NCBI GenBank assembly: GCA_017409645.1
Contig: JAFQSI010000221.1
Span: 1 to 5,369, forward strand
DNA length: 5,369 nucleotides
From: Oscillospiraceae bacterium
Lineage (GTDB): Bacteria; Bacillota; Clostridia; Oscillospirales; Oscillospiraceae
Direction: 5' to 3'
Below are positions 1 to 4,891 of the stretch, one piece after another; position 1 is the first letter of the stretch, and the number at the start of each line of letters is the position of its first letter. The translations under genes and the position numbers were made by a program. Under the pieces are notes generated by a model, which did no database searches, was not told the DNA's origin, and saw nothing but the letters and a program-made list of their open reading frames with translations.

Positions 1-1
1 C

Positions 2-763
2 CTCTACACCGCCCGCAGCAAGGAATTCATGACCGAGGAGGGCCAGCGCAAGGCCGCCTCCACCTGTAAATTCCTGGGGCTGGACAGCGTCATCGCCATC
101 GGCGGCGACGGCACCTTCCGGGGTGCCCAGGCTCTGAGCAAGTTCGGCGTCAACGTCATCGGCATCCCCGCCACCATCGACAATGACATCGGCTGCACCA
201 ATTACTGCCTGGGCTTCGACACCGCCGCCAACACCGCCATCGAGTGCATCGACAAGCTCCGCGACACCATGCAGTCCCACGAGCGCTGCTCCGTGGTGGA
301 GGTCATGGGCCGCCGGGCCGGCTTCCTGGCCATGTACGTGGGTCTGGCTGCCGGTGCCACTGCCGTGCTGGTGCCCGAGCATCCCGTCAGCTACGACGAG
401 CTGGTGGAGAAGATCCGCAAGGCCCGCCTCAACGGCTTCAGCCACTACATGGTGGTGGTGGCCGAGGGTGCCGCTTCCGGCGATCAGGTGGCGACTGCCA
501 TCCGGGAGGCCACCGACCTGGATCCCAGAGTCACGGTCCTGGGCCACATCCAGCGCGGCGGCGATCCCACCGGCCGCGACCGCGTTGCCGCCACCAAGAT
601 GGGCTACCTGGCTGTGGATCTGCTGAAGCAGGGTCTGACCAACCGCATCGTCTGCACCCGCGACGGCGGCTACACCCATGTGGATATGGACGAGGGTCTG
701 GCCACCACCAAGCAGATGCAGCGGATGGAAATGGACGTCCTGGACGCCATGACCGGCCTGTAA
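2..763 (+). CDS. pfkA: ATP-dependent 6-phosphofructokinase, 3' part (5' end outside window)
   Basis: Phosphorylates fructose 6-phosphate to fructose 1,6-bisphosphate with ATP in cytosolic glycolysis. The frame is open from base 2, so the gene starts upstream; 253 residues are visible. They align without gaps to E. coli PfkA from about residue 68 (visible residue + 67), giving an expected full length near 320. Visible hallmarks are TARSKEF (Arg72 equivalent), GGDGT at 34-38, TIDND at 58-62 with the catalytic Asp127 equivalent, Arg162 equivalent in SHER, MGR at 102-104, and the family signature GHIQRGG at 181-187. Gly at position 104 (GGDG, not GGDD) indicates ATP rather than pyrophosphate as donor; position 124 is Ala instead of the usual Gly. 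Allosteric-site positions 187, 211 and 213 are Thr, Asn and Phe, unlike the enterobacterial and Bacillus enzymes. A terminator follows 12 bases after the stop. Identification is very secure; loss of regulation is inference. Confidence 0.97.
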   Translation, partial: LYTARSKEFMTEEGQRKAASTCKFLGLDSVIAIGGDGTFRGAQALSKFGVNVIGIPATIDNDIGCTNYCLGFDTAANTAIECIDKLRDTMQSHERCSVVEVMGRRAGFLAMYVGLAAGATAVLVPEHPVSYDELVEKIRKARLNGFSHYMVVVAEGAASGDQVATAIREATDLDPRVTVLGHIQRGGDPTGRDRVAATKMGYLAVDLLKQGLTNRIVCTRDGGYTHVDMDEGLATTKQMQRMEMDVLDAMTGL

Positions 764-775
764 ACTGAACAGTCA

Positions 776-806
776 AACGCCCCCGGCGGAAGCCGGGGGC
801 GTTTTT
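776..806 (+). terminator. Intrinsic terminator of pfkA
   Basis: A perfect 12-bp stem (776-787 pairing with 792-803) with a GGAA loop is followed by a T run at 802-806, 12 bases after the pfkA stop codon. This is a textbook Rho-independent terminator. A near-copy of the hairpin lies at 1050-1077, where it follows the convergent cca gene. Confidence 0.93.
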
Positions 807-859
807 CGTGTTTCAAACCGGCCCCTTGGGCCTCCAGATTTTCTGTGAAAATCGGGAAA

Positions 860-888
860 ATCGAATATTTGCACTGCAAATATTCGAT
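860..888. repeat. 29-base near-perfect palindrome, AT-rich
   Basis: Fourteen bases (860-873, core CGAATATTTGCA) are followed by a single C at 874 and then their exact reverse complement at 875-888. It is A/T-rich in a GC-rich neighbourhood. It sits inside the hairpin array between two convergent genes, so a role as promoter operator is unlikely. It could be a structural part of a dispersed repeat or a protein-binding palindrome. Confidence 0.8.
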
Positions 889-936
889 AACCCTCTCAGT
901 CACGCTGACGCGTGACAGCCGCCTGCGGGCGGCCCG

Positions 937-981
937 GTCGCGGCTCTGACAGCCCACCGGGCTGTCATTCACTACCGCGAC
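937..981. repeat. Nested two-stage hairpin in the intergenic element
   Basis: Outer arms GTCGCGG (937-943) and CCGCGAC (975-981) pair over 7 bp. Inside them, TGACAGCCC (947-955) pairs with GGGCTGTCA (959-967) over 9 bp, leaving an ACC loop. All pairs are perfect, and the internal loops are 3 and 7 bases. It lies between the two halves of what looks like a known repeat type, so it may be an insertion into it. Confidence 0.7.
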
Positions 982-1049
982 TGCGCTTCGCTTACCCCCA
1001 AAGGGAGAACCAAGGCACTTTGCGTGCTTTGGGCGTTCTTTGACAGTCT

Positions 1050-1077
1050 GACGCCCCCGGCTTCCGCCGGGGGCGTC
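1050..1077 (-). terminator. Hairpin just downstream of cca, probable terminator
   Basis: A perfect 12-bp GC stem (1050-1061 with 1066-1077) has a TTCC loop on the + strand, GGAA on the - strand. It begins 3 bases after the cca stop codon. Read in the cca direction, the stem is followed by AGACTGTCAAAG with no T run, so by itself it is a weak classical terminator. It may instead stabilise the mRNA 3' end or work with other hairpins in the array. The core matches the pfkA terminator at 776-803. Confidence 0.6.
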
Positions 1078-1080
1078 TTA

Positions 1081-2397
1081 TCATTTAATTTCGATCCGGC
1101 GCAGCAGGGCTTCCCGTTCGTTGGGCAGCTCTCCGGCCAGGACCTGCTCCAGCAGGGCGTTCAGGGTCCGGCCCAGCTCCGGGCCGGGGGCGTAGCCCAG
1201 CTCAAGCAGGTCCTTTCCCTTCACCGCCAGGGTCTTCAGGGTCAGCGCGCCCTCCTGCCGGGCCAGATCCCGCAGCAGGATTTCCAGCTCCTTCAGAACG
1301 AGGATGCTGTCCCCGTGGTCCGTGCCGGTGCCCGCCAGGTCCGCCGCCTGGAGCGCCAGCAGCCGTTCCATCCGGGCAAGGCCATGGCGGCTCAGGAGCC
1401 GCCGGGCGGTCTTTTCATCGGCGCTGTATCGGTCCATGTGATGCTTCACCAGGAAGACCACCTCCTCCCGCAGTGCCGTGGGTGCCTTCAGCCGCCGGAG
1501 GATGCCGTCGGCGAGGACCGCACCGGCGGAAGCGTGGCCGTAGAAGTGGCCCTGGCCCTGCGCATCCAGAGAAAAGGTCTTCGGCTTGCCCACGTCGTGG
1601 AGCAGCGCCGCGAAGCGCAGCTCCGGCACCGGGGGCAGCAGCTCCACCACCGCGGCGATGTGTCCGAAGACGTCGTGGGTGTGGTTGCGGTTGTGCTGAT
1701 CGAAGCCCATGCAGGGGCCAAGCTCCGGCAGCACCCGGCACAGCAGCGCCGCCCCGGCCCGCAGGTCCGCTGCCTTCGCGCAGCACACGAAGCCCGTCAG
1801 CTCCGTCAGGACCCGCTCCTTCGCCAAGGCGTCCAGACCGGCGGCCTCGGCATGCATGGCCGACAGCGTCTGCGGTTCGATGGCAAAGCCGAACCGGGCC
1901 GCGAACCGCAGACCCCGCAGGATCCGCAGGGCATCCTCCCGGAACCGCTGGGCCGGGTCCCCCACCGCCCGGAGAAGGCCGTTTTTCAGGTCCTCCCGGC
2001 CGCCGAAGGGGTCCGCAAGGCCCCGCCGGGGGGAATAGGCCATGGCGTTGACGGTGAAATCCCGCCGGGCCAGATCCTCTCGCAGCTCCCGGACGAACCG
2101 GACCCAGTCCGGGTGCCGGGAGTCGGCGTAGCCGCCCTCGGTCCGGAAGGTGGTGATCTCCACCACGCCGCCCTCCGTCACCACGCCCACGGTGCCGTGC
2201 TTCAGGCCCGCCAGCACCAGCTGCCGGTCCGAAAAGATCTCCTGCATCTGTTCCGGCGTGGCCGCGGTGCAGCAGTCATAGTCATGGGGCTCGATCCCCA
2301 TCAGCCAGTCCCGGACGCAGCCGCCCACGGCCCAACATTCGTGGCCGCTGTCCTCCAGCCGGTCCATCAGCTCCAGGACCTCCTTTGGAATATACAT
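1081..2397 (-). CDS. cca: CCA tRNA nucleotidyltransferase with HD domain (class II)
   Basis: Adds or repairs the 3' CCA end of tRNAs from CTP and ATP without a template. The 438-residue protein carries, in order, the nucleotidyltransferase motif GGCVRD (25-30), the metal-binding pair D39/D41 in HDYDCC, RRDFTVNAMAY (111-121), DPFGG (129-133), and EDALR (154-158) followed by RILRGLRFAARFGF. EDALR matches the EDxxR nucleotide-selecting motif of class II enzymes. The C-terminal half holds an HD phosphohydrolase domain with HNRNHTHDVFGH (235-246), HD at 267-268 in LLHDVGKP, and H288. The family commonly runs about 400-450 residues, so it looks complete. The start is ATG, with AGGAGG (bases 2406-2411) eight bases upstream. 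It converges with pfkA and diverges from the DUF3810 gene. Whether it adds all of CCA or only part cannot be proved from sequence, but no motif is missing. Confidence 0.96.
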   Translation of the reverse strand: MYIPKEVLELMDRLEDSGHECWAVGGCVRDWLMGIEPHDYDCCTAATPEQMQEIFSDRQLVLAGLKHGTVGVVTEGGVVEITTFRTEGGYADSRHPDWVRFVRELREDLARRDFTVNAMAYSPRRGLADPFGGREDLKNGLLRAVGDPAQRFREDALRILRGLRFAARFGFAIEPQTLSAMHAEAAGLDALAKERVLTELTGFVCCAKAADLRAGAALLCRVLPELGPCMGFDQHNRNHTHDVFGHIAAVVELLPPVPELRFAALLHDVGKPKTFSLDAQGQGHFYGHASAGAVLADGILRRLKAPTALREEVVFLVKHHMDRYSADEKTARRLLSRHGLARMERLLALQAADLAGTGTDHGDSILVLKELEILLRDLARQEGALTLKTLAVKGKDLLELGYAPGPELGRTLNALLEQVLAGELPNEREALLRRIEIK

Positions 2398-2430
2398 GGT
2401 CGTGTCCTCCTGTCGCAGTCATTTTTCCCT

Positions 2431-2459
2431 ATCGTACCACACCTTCGGCCCTTTGACCA
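2431..2459 (-). promoter_or_regulatory. Probable SigA promoter for cca
   Basis: On the - strand, TGGTCA (2454-2459) lies 17 bases from TACGAT (2431-2436), preceded by TGG as an extended -10. Each hexamer matches consensus at 4 of 6 positions. Predicted transcription starts about 27 bases before the cca start codon, leaving room for the AGGAGG site at 2406-2411. The match is moderate and the call is inferred from position. Confidence 0.5.
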
Positions 2460-2497
2460 GAAAAAATCCCCGTTTCTGCGACAAGATTCTCAATAAA

Positions 2498-2514
2498 TTC
2501 ATAATTTTTATGAA
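2498..2514. promoter_or_regulatory. Small AT-rich dyad in divergent promoter region, possible operator
   Basis: TTCATAA (2498-2504) and TTATGAA (2508-2514) are perfect 7-bp arms separated by TTT. The dyad overlaps the start of the putative -35 of the rightward promoter and lies upstream of the cca promoter, where a regulator could bind. In an A/T-rich promoter region such a dyad can arise by chance, so the operator role is speculative. Confidence 0.3.
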
Positions 2515-2541
2515 GACAAACGGAGATTTCCGTGATATACT
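2513..2541 (+). promoter_or_regulatory. Probable SigA promoter for the DUF3810-rsmG operon
   Basis: AAGACA (2513-2518) and TATACT (2536-2541) are 17 bases apart, and the -10 is preceded by TGA, giving an extended -10. The spacer contains a 5-bp dyad, ACGGA (2520-2524) and TCCGT (2529-2533), that could be a regulator site. Predicted transcription starts near 2548, giving a leader of about 60 bases before the start at 2608. Confidence 0.65.
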
Positions 2542-2607
2542 ATACGAGTTGATTTATGCCATTTTGCCGGGACACCCGGCTTACATTTCCGAAAGGGGGA
2601 TTATCCT

Positions 2608-3774
2608 TTGAAATACTGGCGCGGATATCTGACGGCGGCGATCCTTGCCGCTTTTACCTGGGTGCTGATCCAGATGGGTCAGCGCTATACCACACTGGTG
2701 GATATGGTCTATCCGTACGTGACCCGAGCCGTCCAGGGCTTCCTGACATCCTGGACCGGCGGCTTTGACTTCCTGGTCTGGCAGACTGCCGTGGTGTTCC
2801 TGGCCATCGTGCTGGTGGCGACACTGGTGCTGGTCTTCATCTTCCGGGCGAAGGTCATCCGCTGGCTGGGCTGGGCCGTGGCCGCCATTGTGGCGGTGGT
2901 GCTGCTGCACACCGGCCTGTACGGTCTGAACCATTACTCCGGCCCCATCGAGGACGACCTGCGCATGGATATGGTGGACTACACCCAGTCCGAGCTGGAG
3001 GCCGCCACCGTCTTCTACCGGGTCCAGGCCATGGACCTGGCTGAGAAGATCAGCCGGGACGAGAACGGCGCACCGGCCTTTGCAGACTTTGAAGCCCTGG
3101 CTCAGGTGACCGGCGACAGCTACCGGACCCTGTCCCGGGAGTGGAGCTTCTCCATCTTCGGCGGCGACTATACCCCCGTCAAGAAGCTGGGCTGGGCCGG
3201 TCTCTATTCCGCCCTGGGCAAGACCGGCGTCACGGTGCCCCTGACCGGCGAGGCCGCCGTCAATCCCAACATCCCCGACCAGGGCCTGCCCTTTGCCATG
3301 GCCCACGAGATGGCCCACCGGCTGTGCGTGGCCCGGGATGACGAGGCCAATTTCTCCGCCTTCCTGGCCTGCTCCGTCAGCGACAGCATCGAGTATCAGT
3401 ATTCCGGCTATTTCATGGCCTACCGCTTCTGCATCAGCGCCCTGGAAAGCGTGGACGCCGCCGCCGCCGAGCGGATCGCCGGGGACTGCTCCCAGCTCCT
3501 GCTCGACGATCTGGACCGCTATGACCGCTACTTCGACGAGAATCGGGACGACCAGGCCACCCGGCTGGTTTCCTCCGTCACCGACACCTACGCCGAGGCC
3601 ACCGCGGACGAGGAGGTCCGCTACAGCTCCGTCTGCGACTATCTGGTCAACTGGCACATCGACCAGTACGTGGAGGAGGAGGAGGTCGAGGCCAAATTCG
3701 ATCCCTTCGATGAGACGCAGGTGGATCTGAGCGGTCTGGTCAACGCCAAGCCCCAGGAGGAGCCCGCCGAATGA
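2608..3774 (+). CDS. DUF3810-type membrane protein with HExxH zinc-protease motif
   Basis: A 388-residue protein of undefined function. The N-terminal part has three hydrophobic segments (about residues 8-23, 57-79 and 87-106), so it is anchored in the cytoplasmic membrane, with the large C-terminal domain beginning near residue 110. That domain contains HEMAH at 233-237, a zinc-binding HExxH motif, and DDEANF at 244-249, where E246 is the likely third zinc ligand. HExxH followed by EANF and an FLAC segment is what I recall for the DUF3810 (PF12725) family, thought to be metalloproteases. The C-terminus from about 355 is acidic (EEEEVEA) and probably disordered. Start is TTG with AAAGGGGGA (2592-2600) seven bases upstream; no better start is visible. 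Its stop overlaps the rsmG start by 4 bases, so the two are co-transcribed and probably translationally coupled. Protease activity and substrate are inference. Confidence 0.88.
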   Translation: MKYWRGYLTAAILAAFTWVLIQMGQRYTTLVDMVYPYVTRAVQGFLTSWTGGFDFLVWQTAVVFLAIVLVATLVLVFIFRAKVIRWLGWAVAAIVAVVLLHTGLYGLNHYSGPIEDDLRMDMVDYTQSELEAATVFYRVQAMDLAEKISRDENGAPAFADFEALAQVTGDSYRTLSREWSFSIFGGDYTPVKKLGWAGLYSALGKTGVTVPLTGEAAVNPNIPDQGLPFAMAHEMAHRLCVARDDEANFSAFLACSVSDSIEYQYSGYFMAYRFCISALESVDAAAAERIAGDCSQLLLDDLDRYDRYFDENRDDQATRLVSSVTDTYAEATADEEVRYSSVCDYLVNWHIDQYVEEEEVEAKFDPFDETQVDLSGLVNAKPQEEPAE

Positions 3775-4475
3775 TGGATACCATGCTTTCCGCCCTCCGG
3801 GCCGGACTTCCGGAGCTGGGCGTGACCATCCCCGCCGGGGCCGATGAGACGCTGTGCCGCTTCGGCTGCGAGCTGATCGAGCAGAACAAGGTCATGAACC
3901 TGACCGCCATCACCGAGCCCGCGGCCGTGGCGAAGCTGCACCTGCTGGACTGCCTGACGGTGCTGAAATGCGCCGACCTGCGGGGGAAAAAGCTCATCGA
4001 CGTGGGCTGCGGCGCGGGATTTCCCGGCGTGCCCCTGAAGATCGGCTGTCCCGAGGTCGATCTGACCCTCCTCGACTCCCTGGGCAAGCGGATGAACTGG
4101 CTGGAAGCCACCCTGCCGAAGCTGGGCGTCGATGCGACCTATATCACCGCCCGGGCCGAGGAGGCCGTGGCCGACCGGCGGGAGCAGTACGATTTTGCGA
4201 CCAGCCGGGCCGTGGCCCGCCTGAACATCCTGCTGGAGCTGACCGCCCCCTATGTCAAGGTCGGCGGAGCGGTGCTGGCCATGAAGGGTGCCGCAGGCCG
4301 TGACGAGCTGGCTGAGTGCAAAAATGCCATCCGCCAGCTGGGCCTGAAGTTGGAAGCGGTCCACGAATTCCCCATGGACGGCACCAACCACATGGTCATC
4401 ATCCTGCGCAAGGTGGCCCCCACCCCCGCCAGGTTCCCCAGACGCTACGCCAAGATCAAGGCAAGCCCGCTGTAA
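3771..4475 (+). CDS. rsmG: 16S rRNA (guanine(527)-N7)-methyltransferase
   Basis: Transfers a methyl group from S-adenosylmethionine to N7 of G527 in 16S rRNA, in the 530 loop near the decoding site. In other bacteria loss of RsmG gives low-level streptomycin resistance. The 234-residue protein is full length for the family. It has NLTAI (43-47), KLHLLDCL (55-62), the SAM-binding motif DVGCGAGFPG (77-86), LLDSLGKR (100-107) with D102 in the ribose-binding position, SRAVA (145-149), MKG, and an Arg/Lys-rich tail before the C-terminus. The ATG at 3771 overlaps the upstream stop as ATGA. AGGAGG (3755-3760) lies 10 bases upstream of it, inside the preceding gene; a second ATG at 3774 is possible but is spaced further. 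A strong terminator follows, making this the last gene of a two-gene operon. Confidence 0.96.
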   Translation: MMDTMLSALRAGLPELGVTIPAGADETLCRFGCELIEQNKVMNLTAITEPAAVAKLHLLDCLTVLKCADLRGKKLIDVGCGAGFPGVPLKIGCPEVDLTLLDSLGKRMNWLEATLPKLGVDATYITARAEEAVADRREQYDFATSRAVARLNILLELTAPYVKVGGAVLAMKGAAGRDELAECKNAIRQLGLKLEAVHEFPMDGTNHMVIILRKVAPTPARFPRRYAKIKASPL

Positions 4476-4481
4476 AGCTTG

Positions 4482-4508
4482 AACCGCGCCCGACCGGGCG
4501 CGGTTTTT
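4482..4508 (+). terminator. Intrinsic terminator of the rsmG operon
   Basis: A perfect 10-bp stem, AACCGCGCCC (4482-4491) with GGGCGCGGTT (4496-4505), has a GACC loop and a T run at 4504-4508. It begins 7 bases after the rsmG stop codon. Confidence 0.93.
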
Positions 4509-4510
4509 CG

Positions 4511-4539
4511 TTGTAATCATGGCATGAAGCTGATATAAT
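4511..4539 (+). promoter_or_regulatory. Strong SigA-like promoter upstream of inverted-repeat element
   Basis: TTGTAA (4511-4516) and a perfect TATAAT (4534-4539) are separated by 17 bases, the best promoter in the window. It starts 2 bases after the rsmG terminator. Predicted transcription begins around 4545-4547, at the first bases of the inverted-repeat element, and runs toward the VOC remnant. Confidence 0.8.
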
Positions 4540-4544
4540 TGTGT

Positions 4545-4660
4545 CGTAGGGAACGCCGTCCCCGGCGTTCCGACCGCCGCCAGGCGGCAGTTCGGTACAT
4601 TTGCGGGCACGATGCTTGCACATCGCGCCCGACGGAACGCCGGGGACGGCGTTCCCTACG
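4545..4660. mobile_element. MITE-like element with perfect 28-bp terminal inverted repeats
   Basis: Bases 4545-4572 (starting CGTAGGGAACGCCG) are the exact reverse complement of 4633-4660 (ending CGGCGTTCCCTACG). The 60-base centre holds a 10-bp hairpin with one A-C mismatch (4605-4614 with 4621-4630, loop CTTGCA) and a smaller GCCG/CGGC hairpin (4576-4579/4585-4588). There is no transposase. From memory, GTAGGGAACG-type inverted repeats are dispersed through Oscillospiraceae genomes, which suggests a non-autonomous mobile or REP-like repeat, but this was not searched. No convincing target-site duplication flanks it. It fills nearly all of the predicted 5' leader of the downstream VOC remnant. 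Confidence 0.75.
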
Positions 4661-4675
4661 GAATATCGATTCACT

Positions 4676-4683
4676 GAGGGAGG
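4676..4683 (+). promoter_or_regulatory. Strong ribosome binding site that points to an ATA codon
   Basis: GAGGGAGG ends 7 bases before ATA at 4691, ideal spacing for initiation there. No ATG, GTG or TTG lies at the right distance. The site shows where the VOC gene originally started. Confidence 0.75.
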
Positions 4684-4690
4684 AATTTCA

Positions 4691-4849
4691 ATAAAACTGA
4701 CGTCCGTCCACCACATCGCTGTCATCAACAGCAACTACGAAAAGTCCTACGATTTTTATGTCAACCGCCTGGGTCTGAAGGTCATCTTCGACATTGAGCG
4801 GCCCGCCAAGAATGACCGGGTGCTGATGCTGGAGCTGAAGGCTGAGTGA
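4691..4849 (+). pseudogene. Remnant of a glyoxalase/VOC-family gene, start codon lost and 3' half missing
   Basis: About 52 codons remain. They begin IKLTSVHHIAVI at the ATA, then SNYEKSYDFYVNRLGLKVI, which is the typical N-terminus of YaeR/GloA2-like VOC (glyoxalase I superfamily) proteins, where the sequence normally begins MKL. The second His of VHHIAV is the usual first metal ligand. Family members have about 125 residues and carry later ligands in the second half, so the visible stretch holds one repeat module at most. The stop (TGA, 4847-4849) is followed at once by a terminator hairpin; no other frame downstream continues the protein. ATG has apparently become ATA although the ribosome site and promoter are intact. 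An upstream TTG at 4601 is in frame but lies inside the repeat element without a ribosome site. Most likely a decaying gene; a short expressed peptide from ATA or TTG cannot be ruled out. Confidence 0.75.
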
Positions 4850-4852
4850 TCA

Positions 4853-4889
4853 AATCACCCTGGAATCATCGATTCCAGGGTGATTATTT
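4853..4889. terminator. Bidirectional terminator between the VOC remnant and the aminotransferase gene
   Basis: A perfect 15-bp stem (4853-4867 with 4871-4885) has a three-base ATC loop. It begins 4 bases after the VOC remnant stop and ends 7 bases before the stop of the leftward gene. The flanks are T-rich on the + strand (ATTATTTG) and weakly so on the - strand (ATTTGAT), which fits termination of both converging transcripts. Confidence 0.8.
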
Positions 4890-4891
4890 GT

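Larger units (their letters stand above)
816..1036. repeat. Hairpin-dense intergenic repeat element between convergent genes
   Basis: This fills most of the 317-base gap between pfkA and cca; I see no gene in it. Seven inverted repeats follow one another: 820-824/828-832 (5 bp), 837-843/847-853 (7 bp), 860-873/875-888 (14 bp), 899-905/910-916 (7 bp), 918-923/928-933 (6 bp), a two-part hairpin with outer arms 937-943/975-981 and inner arms 947-955/959-967, and 997-1003/1027-1033 (7 bp). The strings CCTCTCAGTC (892-901) and CCAAAGGGAGAACCAAGG (998-1015) resemble, from memory, an intergenic repeat common in gut Ruminococcaceae. Here the two ends appear separated by extra hairpins. The family assignment was not searched and is tentative; the hairpins are read directly from the sequence. 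Confidence 0.6.

Noticed and set aside
860..888. LexA/SOS box
   Set aside because: The palindrome contains CGAAT and ATTCG but not the CGAAC-N4-GTTCG spacing of the Firmicutes LexA site, and it is not at a promoter.
670..972. 100-codon - strand frame across the pfkA end and hairpin array
   Set aside because: Its sequence is made of terminator and hairpin repeats, with no ribosome site and no recognisable protein.
816..1036. CRISPR array
   Set aside because: The hairpins differ in sequence and there are no regularly spaced direct repeats.
1024..2496. 490-codon open frame on the + strand antisense to cca
   Set aside because: It lies over the clear cca gene, has no recognisable motif, is rich in Gln, Arg, His and Pro as expected from the complement of GC-biased codons, and has no ribosome site. 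It is a shadow of cca.
2581..3657. 358-codon open frame on the - strand antisense to the DUF3810 gene
   Set aside because: Gly/Val/Gln/His-rich translation with no domain, opposite a gene with clear membrane spans and an HExxH motif. It is explained by codon bias.
3639..4610. 323-codon open frame on the - strand over rsmG
   Set aside because: Antisense to rsmG and running through a terminator, a promoter and the left arm of the inverted-repeat element, with no family features.
4539..4666. Target-site duplication around the inverted-repeat element
   Set aside because: The flanks (TTGTGT before 4545, GAATAT after 4660) share no convincing direct repeat, so I do not claim one.
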